Source: Luteibacter sp. OK325 (lineage in GTDB: Bacteria; Pseudomonadota; Gammaproteobacteria; Xanthomonadales; Rhodanobacteraceae). From it: DNA of 64,000 nucleotides. Under the pieces are notes generated by a model. The model was given only the letters and a program-made list of their open reading frames with translations, did not search any database and was not told where the DNA came from. Below are positions 37,380-46,004 of the stretch, piece by piece (position 1 is the first letter of the stretch; each line of letters starts with the position of its first letter). The stretch covers positions 248,001 to 312,000 of the forward strand of contig NZ_QAOX01000003.1 of NCBI RefSeq assembly GCF_003050935.1. Direction: 5' to 3'. A program made the translations under genes and the position numbers.

Positions 37380-37663
37380 CCGGCGTTGAAATTCGCTTCC
37401 TGCGGCGTCAGATGGAGATGTCGCAAGTTTCGCTCGCTGAGCTGATCGGTGTGACCGATCAATCGCTTGCCTTGTGGGAAAAAGGACGAGCTCCCATTAC
37501 CGCGCCGTCAGACAAGCTGCTCCGTCTGATTGTAAAGGGCCACTACAGCGGCCAGGTCACTGTTCGGCGAGCTATCGATGCGCTGAATCATCGCGATCAG
37601 GAAGATCATGCCGCGCGCCTTGTCTTTCAGGAATCCGACAAGAAATGGAAGGCGGTCGGCTAA
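37223..37663 (+). CDS. HTH antitoxin-like regulator (MqsA/HigA-like)
   Basis: 146 residues. The N-terminus MYHYVESGLDNIWLRNGY with ENTPYGPTVAF is characteristic of HTH proteins paired with DUF4258 ORFs. A Cro/C1-type HTH follows: IRFLRRQMEMSQVSLAELIGVTDQSLALWEKGRAPI (about 64-99). The start is ATG 37223, where the conserved N-terminus begins; the longer frame is not homologous. It probably represses its own promoter and neutralises the DUF4258 protein. It lies 92 nt from tRNA-Thr. Confidence 0.82.
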   Translation: MYHYVESGLDNIWLRNGYIEENTPYGPTVAFKDILGLHESISLAIVEQAGRLTGVEIRFLRRQMEMSQVSLAELIGVTDQSLALWEKGRAPITAPSDKLLRLIVKGHYSGQVTVRRAIDALNHRDQEDHAARLVFQESDKKWKAVG

Positions 37664-37754
37664 ACGAGGCCGCATGTCGGGCACAAAAAAGCCCACTGGA
37701 TTGCGGGCTGGCTTTATGCCGGTGTTTCGTAGCGCTAAGCGAGATACACGTTGG

Positions 37755-37830
37755 TGGTGCCGACACCCGGATTCGAACTGGGGACCTACCGCTTACAAGG
37801 CGGTTGCTCTACCAACTGAGCTATGCCGGC
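37755..37830 (-). tRNA. tRNA-Thr (anticodon TGT)
   Basis: A complete 76-nt cloverleaf on the minus strand. Acceptor stem GCCGGCA / TGTCGGC, D-arm GCTCAGTTGGTAGAGC, anticodon arm CCGCCTTGTAAGGCGG with anticodon TGT, T-arm CCCAGTTCGAATCCGGG, and encoded 3' ACCA. Confidence 0.97.
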
Positions 37831-37846
37831 GAAGGCGGGGAGTTTA

Positions 37847-38701
37847 TCAGAAGCAGCCGGTCGGTTTGGCGCTTGCGCCGGGACTGCGAATGCCACGGCG
37901 GATGTCGGCATTGGCATCGTCGGGTACGACCACATCGAGCCACCAGACGGGCGTGACTTCGGTGCGTTCGCTCATGCGCGCCGGGAAGCCGGCGGCGATG
38001 ACTTCGTCCCGGCGTTTCTTGGCATTCGCGGGGTCGTGGAACAGGCCCAGGGCAACGGAGTTCTGCAGCTCGCCGGCGGCGCTGACAACGAAATAATCCT
38101 TAACGCCCTTCGCTTCCAGACGGCGCGCCTGCGCCAATGCAAGATCGCGCGTGGCCTGGGCTGGGAGGAAGACGCGCCAGCCATGGGATTCGCTGGTCTG
38201 CTCCTGTCGCTGGCGACTACGTACCGTGCGCGGGGCAAGGGCGGTGCGCGTGCTGCGCAGGTCGACCTGGTTGGTGAAAGGCCCGATCGCCAGGCAGCTG
38301 TAGCTGCGCCTGGCGCTCGTCGGCGCGTTCTCGGTGGAAGGCGTCGCCAGGGCGACGGGAGTCGCAACAGCTTCGGCGGGTGGCTTCTTCTCGCGCTCAC
38401 GCGGGGCCGGCTTTGCTGCCTGCGGAGCTGACGCGACAGCGGGCGTCGCGACTGCAGCGGTCCTCTCCGTGGATGCTGGCGCCGGGGTCGCTGCAGCCGC
38501 AGCCAATGCCGACGTCGCGGCCGAACCCGAGACCGCCGGCGCGGTCGACGCAGGCGTCGGAAGTTCGGCGAGCAACTTGAGCTTGGGTACGCCCTTATCG
38601 GCCGGATCTACCGCATGCGTGCCCGATTCGCCCAGCAGCAGCCACGCGGCCACCGCGATATTGAGGGCAATCAGTAGGACGAACATCAAACGCAGAAGCA
38701 T
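37847..38701 (-). CDS. Membrane-anchored SPOR-domain protein
   Basis: 284 residues: one N-terminal membrane helix (LRLMFVLLIALNIAVAAWLLL), a long Ala/Pro/Thr-rich periplasmic linker (about 45-130), and a C-terminal SPOR-like domain (about 133-255, CLAIGPFTNQVDLRST ... DYFVVSAAGELQNSVALGLFHDPANAKKR). SPOR domains bind denuded septal peptidoglycan. It follows birA-coaX in the same direction, an arrangement seen in related genomes. A role in division is inferred. Confidence 0.85.
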   Translation of the reverse strand: MLLRLMFVLLIALNIAVAAWLLLGESGTHAVDPADKGVPKLKLLAELPTPASTAPAVSGSAATSALAAAAATPAPASTERTAAVATPAVASAPQAAKPAPREREKKPPAEAVATPVALATPSTENAPTSARRSYSCLAIGPFTNQVDLRSTRTALAPRTVRSRQRQEQTSESHGWRVFLPAQATRDLALAQARRLEAKGVKDYFVVSAAGELQNSVALGLFHDPANAKKRRDEVIAAGFPARMSERTEVTPVWWLDVVVPDDANADIRRGIRSPGASAKPTGCF

Positions 38702-38766
38702 GGCGGCCTTAGGTTTCCGGGTGGGCCAGCGCGCGTTCCCCTGTAAGAACCGGTGGCGTCGCGATT

Positions 38767-39525
38767 CTAGGCGAAATAATCCGCTTGAGTGTGCGCTTTC
38801 GCCCAGACCGCCAGCCCGCGCAGAACGGTATCGGGCACGAGCAGCACCTCACGCTGGAGCAGGGGCGCCAACACGGTGGCGTCGCCGCCACCCAGGGTGA
38901 CGGTCGGTGAACCACCGAGCAGCGCGGCAGAGCGATCGGTGAAGCGGTCGACCAAGGCCGCGCAGGCCTGCCAGCAACCCGATGTGAGGCCATCGGCCGT
39001 GTTGTCTGCGAGGTCGCGAATGGAACCTGCATGCCCGGGTCGCACCTGCACGGTGGCCCCGAGCACGGACTGCTGCATGAGCAAGGGGCCCGGCGCGATC
39101 CAGCCGCCGAGATGCCTGCCCTCGGCGTCCAGCGCATCGAGGGTCAGCGCGGTGCCGACACTGGCCAGCACGCAAGGCGCCCGCCCGGCCGCGAAGGCGT
39201 CGACCATGGCAAGGAACCGATCGACACCAAGACGGTGCGGCTCGGCGTAGGCATTGATGACGCCGCAGGCTTCAGCCGGCGTACGCACCCACACGGGCGC
39301 ATGATCGAAAGCCTTGCCGGCGGCGACGGCGACCGCTGTTTCCCGGGCCGTATCAACCACCGACGCACCGACGATGCGCGTCGGCTGCGGCCACTCGGCC
39401 CATAGCGTGGCCAGTTCATGCGCGATGTCCGCATCCCAGCCAAAGGCGCCACGGTGGACGAAGGTGTCACCGTCGAGCAGCGCAAATTTAAGCCGGGTGT
39501 TGCCGAGGTCGAGAAGCAGGATCAT
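38767..39525 (-). CDS. coaX: Type III pantothenate kinase
   Basis: A 252-residue ASKHA-fold kinase, first step of CoA synthesis. Motifs: LLLDLGNTRLKFALLDG (phosphate loop, 3-19), GVDRFLAMVDAFAA (about 99) and ASVGTALTLDAL (about 121). It overlaps birA by four bases (ATGA), so the two are translationally coupled. Type III enzymes are not inhibited by CoA. Full family length. Confidence 0.95.
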   Translation of the reverse strand: MILLLDLGNTRLKFALLDGDTFVHRGAFGWDADIAHELATLWAEWPQPTRIVGASVVDTARETAVAVAAGKAFDHAPVWVRTPAEACGVINAYAEPHRLGVDRFLAMVDAFAAGRAPCVLASVGTALTLDALDAEGRHLGGWIAPGPLLMQQSVLGATVQVRPGHAGSIRDLADNTADGLTSGCWQACAALVDRFTDRSAALLGGSPTVTLGGGDATVLAPLLQREVLLVPDTVLRGLAVWAKAHTQADYFA

Positions 39526-40502
39526 GTGCCGCTCCGCCGGACCGAGATTTCAGCACTATCGACCGTCACCATCTCACCGGTAGACCGACGCACGCGCAGG
39601 GCACCACGCTCGTCGACACCCTCGCCCGTGGCGTTGTACTCGCCGCGCGGGTCGATAACACGCAACGGTTCCCCCTGGAGAAGGTCGCTCGCGGCGTACT
39701 CCCTGGCGAACGCGGCGAAGCCGTGTCGCTCGAAGCTGAGAAGGCCCTCACTGAGTGAGGCGACGACGGCGGCGGCGACGCGATTGCGCCCCGGCGGCTG
39801 ACCGCCGCTCAGCGACGCGAGGTCGGTGATCGGCTGGCCCGCGCGTTCGTGCAGGGAGTCAGGAAGACGAATGTTGAGGCCGACGCCGATGATCGCCGCG
39901 CACGGGCCCGAGTACTCACCGGAGAGTTCCACGAGGATGCCGGCCAGCTTGGCGTTGCCGGCCATCACGTCGTTCGGCCACTTGAGCCCCGCGGTACGGA
40001 TGCCCAGGTCGTCGAGGGCACGAATCAGCATGACGCCGACGGCAAGCGACAGGCCGGACAGCGAAGCGAAGCCCGAGTCGAAACGCTTCAACACGGACAG
40101 ATAAAGGTTCATGCCTGGCGGCGAGAGCCAGGTGCGCCCTCGCCTGCCGCGGCCGGCGGACTGGGTCTCGGCCATGACGAAGGCAAGGTCGTCCAGCACG
40201 GGGATGCGCCGGGCCAGTTCGCTCGACGTGGAGTCGATGTCCCAGTGCACCTCGACCATGCCCACATCGGCCAGCGCCTCAGGAGAAAGGCCGGCGCGAA
40301 TACGCTGTGCCTCGAGCAGTTCGGTCGGCCACGGCAGGCGATAGCCACCGCCGACCTTTGCCTCGACGGGCACACCTTTCAGGCGCAGGGACTCGATCTG
40401 TTTCCAGACCGCCGCGCGCGTGACGCCGGCCGTCCTGGCCAGGGTGGCGCCGGACACGGCGTCGCCTCCAGCAAGGGCTTCGAGAAGATCGCGTGCGAGC
40501 AT
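39522..40502 (-). CDS. birA: Biotin-[acetyl-CoA carboxylase] ligase / biotin repressor
   Basis: 326 residues. An N-terminal winged helix (ARTAGVTRAAVWKQIESLRLKGVPVEAKVGGGYRL, about 23-57) precedes the ligase domain, with the biotinyl-AMP loop AGRGRRGRTWLSPPGMNLYLS (about 115-135) and KWPNDVMAGNAKLAGILVE. It attaches biotin to BCCP; the HTH suggests it also represses biotin genes as in E. coli. First gene of birA-coaX-SPOR. Confidence 0.95.
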   Translation of the reverse strand: MLARDLLEALAGGDAVSGATLARTAGVTRAAVWKQIESLRLKGVPVEAKVGGGYRLPWPTELLEAQRIRAGLSPEALADVGMVEVHWDIDSTSSELARRIPVLDDLAFVMAETQSAGRGRRGRTWLSPPGMNLYLSVLKRFDSGFASLSGLSLAVGVMLIRALDDLGIRTAGLKWPNDVMAGNAKLAGILVELSGEYSGPCAAIIGVGLNIRLPDSLHERAGQPITDLASLSGGQPPGRNRVAAAVVASLSEGLLSFERHGFAAFAREYAASDLLQGEPLRVIDPRGEYNATGEGVDERGALRVRRSTGEMVTVDSAEISVRRSGT

Positions 40503-40671
40503 GGGTAGCCGTCGGGCCGTCAGGTGGCCGCTGTCGGGGGTGGGGAAAGCCGGGACATTCCGGGATTCTAGCAGGCACCGCCTGCCGGACCTCCAGCACT
40601 GGCGGCCTTGTGAAATTTCTGAGAGGATCGGTCGTCCCCCGGCATGTCCGGAGGTTTCTCAGGGTTTACCG

Positions 40672-41010
40672 ATGAACGCCAGACCCTACATCTTCGGATG
40701 TCTGTGCCTCGTCGGTGCCACCGGCACCGCCGCCGCTTCCGACATCGACCTGACCGGTGGCCTGCTCTCGCTGGGCAGCGCCGTTTCGTCGTCGTTCGAA
40801 AGCAATAGCGCGCACTCGTCGTCGGGCAATCGCGAGAACAGTTCGGGCGATGTCATGTCGAACCGTTCCGGCAATGCCTCCCAGCGCAGCACCACGCCGG
40901 CACCCGCCCCCTCCCCCGTCGACACCGACGAGGGCCCGCATGACGGCGCGGCCCCGATGCGCTCGCCCGCTCCCAGCTGGCAGTCGATGCTTCCCGGCTC
41001 GATGCTCTGA
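40672..41010 (+). CDS. Small secreted Ser-rich protein of unknown function
   Basis: 112 residues with a signal peptide (MNARPYIFGCLCLVGATG..AAA-S), then a low-complexity Ser/Asn-rich stretch (about 35-75) and a Pro-rich end. No domain recognised. The start at 40672 is chosen because it yields a clean signal peptide. It is followed after 19 nt by an MtfA-like gene, so the two may be co-transcribed. Confidence 0.65.
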   Translation: MNARPYIFGCLCLVGATGTAAASDIDLTGGLLSLGSAVSSSFESNSAHSSSGNRENSSGDVMSNRSGNASQRSTTPAPAPSPVDTDEGPHDGAAPMRSPAPSWQSMLPGSML

Positions 41011-41029
41011 GCCTCCCCGGTCGTCCGTA

Positions 41030-41794
41030 GTGAGCTTCATCCAGTCGTTGCTAGCGCGGTTCCGTGCGCCGGTTCCGCCCATTGACGACACACTATGGCG
41101 CCAGGCGGTTTCCCGCCTTCCCCTGGTCCGCGCCCTCGATGCGCCCCGCGCCAATTACCTGCGCCAGCTGGCCGCCGGCTTCCTGCATACCAAGCACTTT
41201 CATGCGCTGGGTGACGCGGCGCTGGACGATTTCTGGCGCCTGGTCATCGCCATGCAGGCCAGCCTGCCCGCCCTGCCCCACGGCCCGAAAGCCTTCAAGG
41301 GCTGGACCAACGTGCTTGTCTATCCCGGCGAGTTCAACGTGCGGCGTAACCACTACGACGCACCGACCGGCGTGGTGACCGACAGCCATGACACCCTGAT
41401 CGGCGAGGCGTGGGAACGCGGACCCATGGTGCTGTCGCTGGCCGACGTGGCACTGGATATCGACGCGCCGTGGGATGGCTTCAACGTGGTCGTGCACGAG
41501 ATGGCGCACAAACTCGACATGCTGGCCGGACCCGCGAACGGCGTGCCGCCGCTGCCGTCGTCGATGAATCGGCGCGAGTGGATTCAAACGATGCAACGCG
41601 GCTTCGACACGCTTTCGAAACAGGTCGGTCGTGGCCGCAAGACAGCGATCGATCCGTATGCCGCCGAGGCGCCGGAGGAGTACTTCGCGGTGACAAGCGA
41701 ACTGCATTTTTCGCAACCGGCGCTGCTTCGTGAAGCCGCACCGGATGTCGCTCGCCTGCTTGACGCTTTTTACGGGCCGTCACCGGCCGGCTGA
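41030..41794 (+). CDS. mtfA: MtfA-like zinc-dependent peptidase
   Basis: 254 residues. The gluzincin motif HEMAHKLDML (about 160-169) and the downstream Glu in EEYFAVTSE (about 217) form the zinc site; VLVYPGEFNV and ISxxAPWDGFN-like blocks match MtfA (YeeI). In E. coli MtfA binds the Mlc repressor and is an aminopeptidase. GTG 41030 is the best start by family length (about 265); upstream in-frame codons overlap the preceding gene. No glucose regulator is near. Confidence 0.9.
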   Translation: MSFIQSLLARFRAPVPPIDDTLWRQAVSRLPLVRALDAPRANYLRQLAAGFLHTKHFHALGDAALDDFWRLVIAMQASLPALPHGPKAFKGWTNVLVYPGEFNVRRNHYDAPTGVVTDSHDTLIGEAWERGPMVLSLADVALDIDAPWDGFNVVVHEMAHKLDMLAGPANGVPPLPSSMNRREWIQTMQRGFDTLSKQVGRGRKTAIDPYAAEAPEEYFAVTSELHFSQPALLREAAPDVARLLDAFYGPSPAG

Positions 41795-41817
41795 AGCGTC
41801 TCGCCGAAGCCTGCCGC

Positions 41818-43206
41818 TCAACCGGGTGGAAGACGAACGCTGAAACGGGCGCCACCGAGTTCCTCGGAACGATCGACGTGCAGCTCGCCCTGATACGCCT
41901 TGACGATGTCCTGCACGATCGACAGGCCGATACCGTGCCCCTGGACGCGCTCGTCACCACGTACGCCGCGCTGCAGGATCTTCTCGATCTTGTCGTCGGC
42001 GATGCCGGGGCCATCGTCTTCGACGATCAGCTCGAGGCCGCGACGCCCCTTGCCCTTGCCGCTGCTGCTACGCGCGGTGAGCAACACCCGATGCGAGGCC
42101 CACTTGAAGGCGTTCTCCACCAGGTTTCCCATCAGCTCGAGAAGGTCGCCCTGCTCGCCGGCGAAGGCCGCGCCGTCGTCGATTTCGAATTCGCACAGGA
42201 CGTTCTTGGCGGCGTAGACCTTCTCCAGGCTCTGCACGAGATCTTCGGCGTGGCCAGCGATAGGCTCTTCCGCAGCAATGGTGCGTCGGCCGGAGGTGGC
42301 TGCGCGCGACAGCTGGTAGGCGACGATCTCGTCCATCTTGCGCACCTGGTCGAGGATGTCGCCACGCAGGCTGGGAGCATCACCATCGGTTTCCAGCTGC
42401 GATCGCACGACGGCCAGTGGTGTCTTCAGGCTATGCGCGAGATCCGCCAGTGTGTCGCGATAGCGCGAGCGCTGCTCTCGCTCGCTATCGATGAAGGCGT
42501 TGAGGCGACGGGTGAGCACGGTGAGCTCGACGGGATACGGCCCGTCGAGGTGATCGCGCGTGCCGCGTTCGATGTGCGCCAGATCGCTCGAGACGCGACG
42601 CAATGGCAGCAGGCTCCAACGCAACAGGAATAGCTGCAGCAGCATGAGCATCATGCCGAGCATGGCCAGCCACAGGAACTGCGTGCGCCGGTAGGTGGCC
42701 ACCTGGCGTTCGAACTGGTCTTCGGTCTGCGCCACCGCGAAGGTCAGCGGCACGCTGCGTTTGTCGGTGGTGTCCAGCGATACGCCGTAGCTGAAGACAT
42801 AGAGCTTGCCGCTACGCGTTTCCACCGGTTCGAAAGCGGTCTCGCCCGGCGACAACATCCGCACGAAATCGAAATCGCGACCCAGGGCCGACGACGACTC
42901 CCAACGAAAGCCGTCATTGCCCACGATGATGGCGTAGAGGCCCGAGCCCGGACGCGAGAAGTCGGGGTTCGGCTGGCTGTCAGGCGTGGTGACCTTGCCG
43001 GCGCGCGTGGTGTCCGTGCCGGTGATATAGGCGATGGCGTAGTTGTGCAGCCGGTCGTGCATGGCCGACAGCTCGGAGGCGTAGTTCGCCTTGTTCTGTG
43101 CCAGGCCGGTGAGGCCCAGGAACGCGGCGAGCGCAAAACCGGTCGCCAGCGCCGCGCGCGCGGCCAGCGAAAGAGGCCGGCGTTTGGTGGATGAAGCGTT
43201 GTCCAT
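41818..43206 (-). CDS. phoQ: Sensor histidine kinase PhoQ
   Basis: A 462-residue inner-membrane kinase: N-terminal helix (about 14-33), periplasmic sensor (about 34-170), second helix (FLWLAMLGMMLMLLQLFLLRW), HAMP-like segment, DHp with phospho-acceptor ADLAHSLKTPLAVVRSQLE (about 265), and HATPase (NLVENAFKWA ... VEDDGPGI ... GHGIGLSIV). It pairs with phoP upstream. A hairpin separates the two genes. In xanthomonads this pair responds to low Mg or acid and is often needed for growth. Confidence 0.93.
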   Translation of the reverse strand: MDNASSTKRRPLSLAARAALATGFALAAFLGLTGLAQNKANYASELSAMHDRLHNYAIAYITGTDTTRAGKVTTPDSQPNPDFSRPGSGLYAIIVGNDGFRWESSSALGRDFDFVRMLSPGETAFEPVETRSGKLYVFSYGVSLDTTDKRSVPLTFAVAQTEDQFERQVATYRRTQFLWLAMLGMMLMLLQLFLLRWSLLPLRRVSSDLAHIERGTRDHLDGPYPVELTVLTRRLNAFIDSEREQRSRYRDTLADLAHSLKTPLAVVRSQLETDGDAPSLRGDILDQVRKMDEIVAYQLSRAATSGRRTIAAEEPIAGHAEDLVQSLEKVYAAKNVLCEFEIDDGAAFAGEQGDLLELMGNLVENAFKWASHRVLLTARSSSGKGKGRRGLELIVEDDGPGIADDKIEKILQRGVRGDERVQGHGIGLSIVQDIVKAYQGELHVDRSEELGGARFSVRLPPG

Positions 43207-43223
43207 GCTTCGAGCTTACCTCG

Positions 43224-43253
43224 GGGTGGCGCGACGACTGGGTCGCGCCACCC
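43224..43253 (-). other. Intercistronic phoP-phoQ hairpin
   Basis: A perfect 12-bp stem GGGTGGCGCGAC / GTCGCGCCACCC with a six-base loop occupies most of the 56-nt gap. It has no T-run, so it is more likely an mRNA-stability or read-through-tuning element than a full terminator. Confidence 0.75.
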
Positions 43254-43262
43254 GCGGATGGA

Positions 43263-43955
43263 TCAATCTTCGTCCGCTTCGTTCCGCGGGATGGCGAAAC
43301 GGTAGCCGCGGCCGCGCACGGTCTCGATGGGCTTGAGCGCGCTTTCCGGGTCCAGCTTGCGACGCAGGCGGCCAATGAAGACCTCCAGCACGTTGGAGTC
43401 GCGGTCGAAGTCCTGCTGGTAAATGTGCTCGGTAAGGTCGGCCTTGGAGACCAGCTCGCCCGCGTGCAGCATCAGGTATTCCAGCACCTTGTATTCATAG
43501 CTGGTGAGGTCGACCTGGCGGCCTTCGACGGTGACCGTCTGCGCCGTGGTGTCCAGCTTGATCGGGCCGCAGGCCAGCACCGGCTTGGACCAGCCGCTCG
43601 CACGACGGACCAGGGCATTGATGCGGGCGAGCAGTTCCTCGACATGGAACGGCTTGACCAGGTAGTCGTCGGCGCCATGCTTCAGGCCCTCGACCTTGTC
43701 CTGCCAGCTACCACGAGCCGTAAGGATCAGGATCGGGTAGCGCTGGCCATGCTCACGCAGGGCCTTGACCAGATCCATGCCCGACAGCTTGGGCAGACCC
43801 AGGTCGATGATGGCCAGATCGAACGGCACCTCGCGACCCAGGTACAGGCCTTCTTCGCCATCCTGGGCGGCGTCCACGGCGAAGCCGTCGCGCTTCAGGC
43901 GCGCAGCGAGGGTCTCGCGCAGCGGGGCTTCATCCTCTACAAGCAGGATTCGCAT
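43263..43955 (-). CDS. phoP: Response regulator PhoP (OmpR class)
   Basis: 230 residues. Receiver domain with MRILLVEDEAPLRETL, phospho-acceptor in DLAIIDLGLPKLSGMDL (Asp about 51), and KPFHVEELLARI; then a winged-helix DNA-binding domain (LTSYEYKVLEYLMLHAGELVSKADL ... VFIGRLRRKLD). ATG 43955 shares one base with the TGA of the upstream PepSY gene; an adjacent TTG is not needed. Regulates with PhoQ. Confidence 0.94.
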   Translation of the reverse strand: MRILLVEDEAPLRETLAARLKRDGFAVDAAQDGEEGLYLGREVPFDLAIIDLGLPKLSGMDLVKALREHGQRYPILILTARGSWQDKVEGLKHGADDYLVKPFHVEELLARINALVRRASGWSKPVLACGPIKLDTTAQTVTVEGRQVDLTSYEYKVLEYLMLHAGELVSKADLTEHIYQQDFDRDSNVLEVFIGRLRRKLDPESALKPIETVRGRGYRFAIPRNEADED

Positions 43956-44242
43956 CAATGTTTCTCCTTGTTATCCCCGGCGCTGGCGTCCAGGGGCTTG
44001 GCGGTTTCGGTACGGACCGGCACCACGCGGACGTGACCGTCCAGCGTAAGCACCTTGACCCGGTATTCGGTGAAGCGACCGCGCTCGACGAGCCGCGTGT
44101 CCGCAGACAGCACCTTGCCCCCGGTATCTTTTTGCACCTTGCTTACCGCCTGCTCCAGCGTCAACGACTGGTCGGCCTGTACGGCAAAGGGCGACGCAAG
44201 GCAAAGTGCGGCGAAAAATAGCGGACGAAACGTGATTTTCAT
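43955..44242 (-). CDS. Small periplasmic PepSY-domain protein
   Basis: 95 residues: signal peptide (MKITFRPLFFAALCLASPFAVQA) then one PepSY-type fold (LTLEQAVSKVQKDTGGKVLSADTRLV ... YRVKVLTLDGHVRVVPV). It is first in a PepSY-phoP-phoQ operon and is coupled to phoP by a one-base overlap. Such proteins may modulate the sensor or periplasmic proteases; the role here is inferred from position. Confidence 0.85.
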   Translation of the reverse strand: MKITFRPLFFAALCLASPFAVQADQSLTLEQAVSKVQKDTGGKVLSADTRLVERGRFTEYRVKVLTLDGHVRVVPVRTETAKPLDASAGDNKEKH

Positions 44243-44307
44243 GTCTGGCGCAGAAAGACTGGTCGACCGATCATGCCCACGCCCGACCAGCCCGAAGCTG
44301 AACGAAA

Positions 44308-45288
44308 TCAGGCTGCCTGACGAAGTGGCGCCATGGCGGCCTCGATCAGGCCCCAATCGGCGCCCGGAAGGTGGGCACCCTCGCTGAGCTGACGGCGGAA
44401 ACCGCGGGCGCCTGGCTCGCCCTGGTAGAGGCCCAGAATGTGCCGCGTGATGTGCTTGAGCTGGCCACCCCGGGCCAGTTCGGCCTCGATATAGATTCGC
44501 ATGCGCTCCAGCACCTCGCCGCGCTCCGGCAGCGGCGTACCGTAGAGGTCGGCTTCCAGCTTCGCCAGCACGAAGGGGTCGTGGTAGGCCGCGCGGCCGA
44601 TCATTACCCCATCCACCTGGCCCAGGTGCTCGCGGACCGCCTCCACCGTGGTGATGCCGCCGTTGATCACGACGGTCAGCTCCGGGAACTCGCGCTTCAG
44701 GCGATACACCCGCTCGTAGTCGAGCGGCGGGATCTCACGATTCTCTTTGGGGCTGAGACCCTCCAGCCAGGCCTTGCGCGCGTGCACGACGAGGATGCCC
44801 ACACCGGCTTCGATCATGGTGGTGGTGAAACGCTGAAGGTCGGCGTATTCGTCCTGGTCGTCCACACCGATGCGGCACTTCACGGTCACCGGGATGTCCA
44901 CCACCCCGGCCATCGCCCGGACGCACTCGCCCACCAGGGCTGGCTCACGCATGAGGCAGGCGCCGAATTTGCCCGACTGCACGCGGTCCGACGGGCAGCC
45001 CACGTTGAGGTTGATCTCGTCGTACCCGGCCTCGGCACCCATCACCGCCGCCTTGGCCAGCTCCACCGGATCGCTCCCACCCAACTGCAAGGCCACCGGA
45101 TGCTCCTCGTGGCTGTGCTCGAGGAGGCGGATCTGGTTGCCGCGCACGAGGGCGGCGCTGGTCACCATCTCGGTATAGAGACGGGCATGGGGCGACAGCA
45201 GGCGGTGGAAATAGCGGCAGTGGCGGTCCGTCCAATCCATCATTGGGGCGACGGTGAGGCGGAAGGCTGAGGGGTCAATGGATTGCAT
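44308..45288 (-). CDS. dusA: tRNA-dihydrouridine(20/20a) synthase
   Basis: A 326-residue FMN enzyme with a TIM barrel that reduces U20/U20a in tRNA D-loops. Blocks: VAPMMDWTDRHCRYF (about 12-26), LQLGGSDP, DEINLNVGCPSDRVQSGKFGACLM with active-site Cys (about 96), and VINGGI. ATG 45288 begins at the family N-terminus. It ends 65 nt before the PepSY gene in the same direction; possible co-transcription is not evident. Confidence 0.95.
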   Translation of the reverse strand: MQSIDPSAFRLTVAPMMDWTDRHCRYFHRLLSPHARLYTEMVTSAALVRGNQIRLLEHSHEEHPVALQLGGSDPVELAKAAVMGAEAGYDEINLNVGCPSDRVQSGKFGACLMREPALVGECVRAMAGVVDIPVTVKCRIGVDDQDEYADLQRFTTTMIEAGVGILVVHARKAWLEGLSPKENREIPPLDYERVYRLKREFPELTVVINGGITTVEAVREHLGQVDGVMIGRAAYHDPFVLAKLEADLYGTPLPERGEVLERMRIYIEAELARGGQLKHITRHILGLYQGEPGARGFRRQLSEGAHLPGADWGLIEAAMAPLRQAA

Positions 45289-45371
45289 CGGGATATGGTA
45301 GCAACCCCAGCAGGGCTGCCGCCTCCATGTAGACCGCAAGTCCCCATAGCGGGTTGGAAATCAGGTTAAAT

Positions 45372-45453
45372 ATGACTTAAAGCGACTTGTAAATACGAAC
45401 TTCAAGTCGCTATGATTCATGTATCTGATATTTTTAAGTCACTATGGCGACTT
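45372..45453. promoter_or_regulatory. Operator-like array before the mobile-mystery pair
   Basis: Five copies of a 7-bp half-site AAGTCGC or its complement (GCGACTT 45382-45388 and 45447-45453; AAGTCGC 45404-45410; variants ATGACTT 45372-45378 and AAGTCAC 45436-45442) form inverted pairs in an unusually AT-rich stretch upstream of the HTH gene. The likely binder is the HTH protein. Confidence 0.65.
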
Positions 45454-45518
45454 AAAATAGTAAAACTAATTCCGTATGACTCATAAAGTTGGCGGTACCG
45501 TCGGCCTCTGGAGCAACT

Positions 45519-46004
45519 ATGTCCGTCTCAGCTCGCCAGAACATGCGGCGCCTCGCGCGCTCTAAGCTCGACAAGACAGGCAGCTGGCTACGCTCAAACC
45601 TCAACGCGCTCTCTGTAGCACCGCACGGGGGTTGGGTGGCCAGCATCCGTGACGCACTGGGCATGTCCCAAGCAGATCTAGCCAATCGGATGGGCCTAAG
45701 CCAAAGCGCAGTGGCTAAGCTGGAAATGAGGGAGCGGGCCGGATCCGCCCAGATGGACAGCCTAAGGCGTGCCGCCCATGCCATGGATTGCGAGCTGGTC
45801 GTCCTGATGGTGCCTCGGCAGTCGTTGCAGGCCAGCGTCGATCAGCGCCGGCTGCAGCTCTACGGCAAGCTCTATGACAAAGCAGCGGCCCACATGAGCC
45901 TTGAGGATCAATCGGTATCCCCCGAACTCAAGCAGGTCATGCTCAGGGATGCCGAGGAATCGATTCCGGACAGTTCCCTTTGGAGGGAGTCCGGTCTTGG
46001 CTAA
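45519..46004 (+). CDS. Mobile mystery protein A-like HTH protein
   Basis: 161 residues. N-terminal basic helix (SARQNMRRLARSKLDKTGSWL), then a Cro/C1 HTH (WVASIRDALGMSQADLANRMGLSQSAVAKLEMRERAG, about 44-80) and a helical tail. This is the layout of the 'mobile mystery protein A' family, which pairs with a Fic protein. GGAG lies six bases before ATG 45519. It overlaps the Fic start by eight bases and is preceded by a half-site array it probably binds. Likely antitoxin/repressor. Confidence 0.85.
   Translation: MSVSARQNMRRLARSKLDKTGSWLRSNLNALSVAPHGGWVASIRDALGMSQADLANRMGLSQSAVAKLEMRERAGSAQMDSLRRAAHAMDCELVVLMVPRQSLQASVDQRRLQLYGKLYDKAAAHMSLEDQSVSPELKQVMLRDAEESIPDSSLWRESGLG

Noticed and set aside
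37755-37830. tRNA-Thr as attachment site of an integrated element
   Set aside because: No second copy of the tRNA 3' end and no integrase were seen in the window, so integration is only a possibility.
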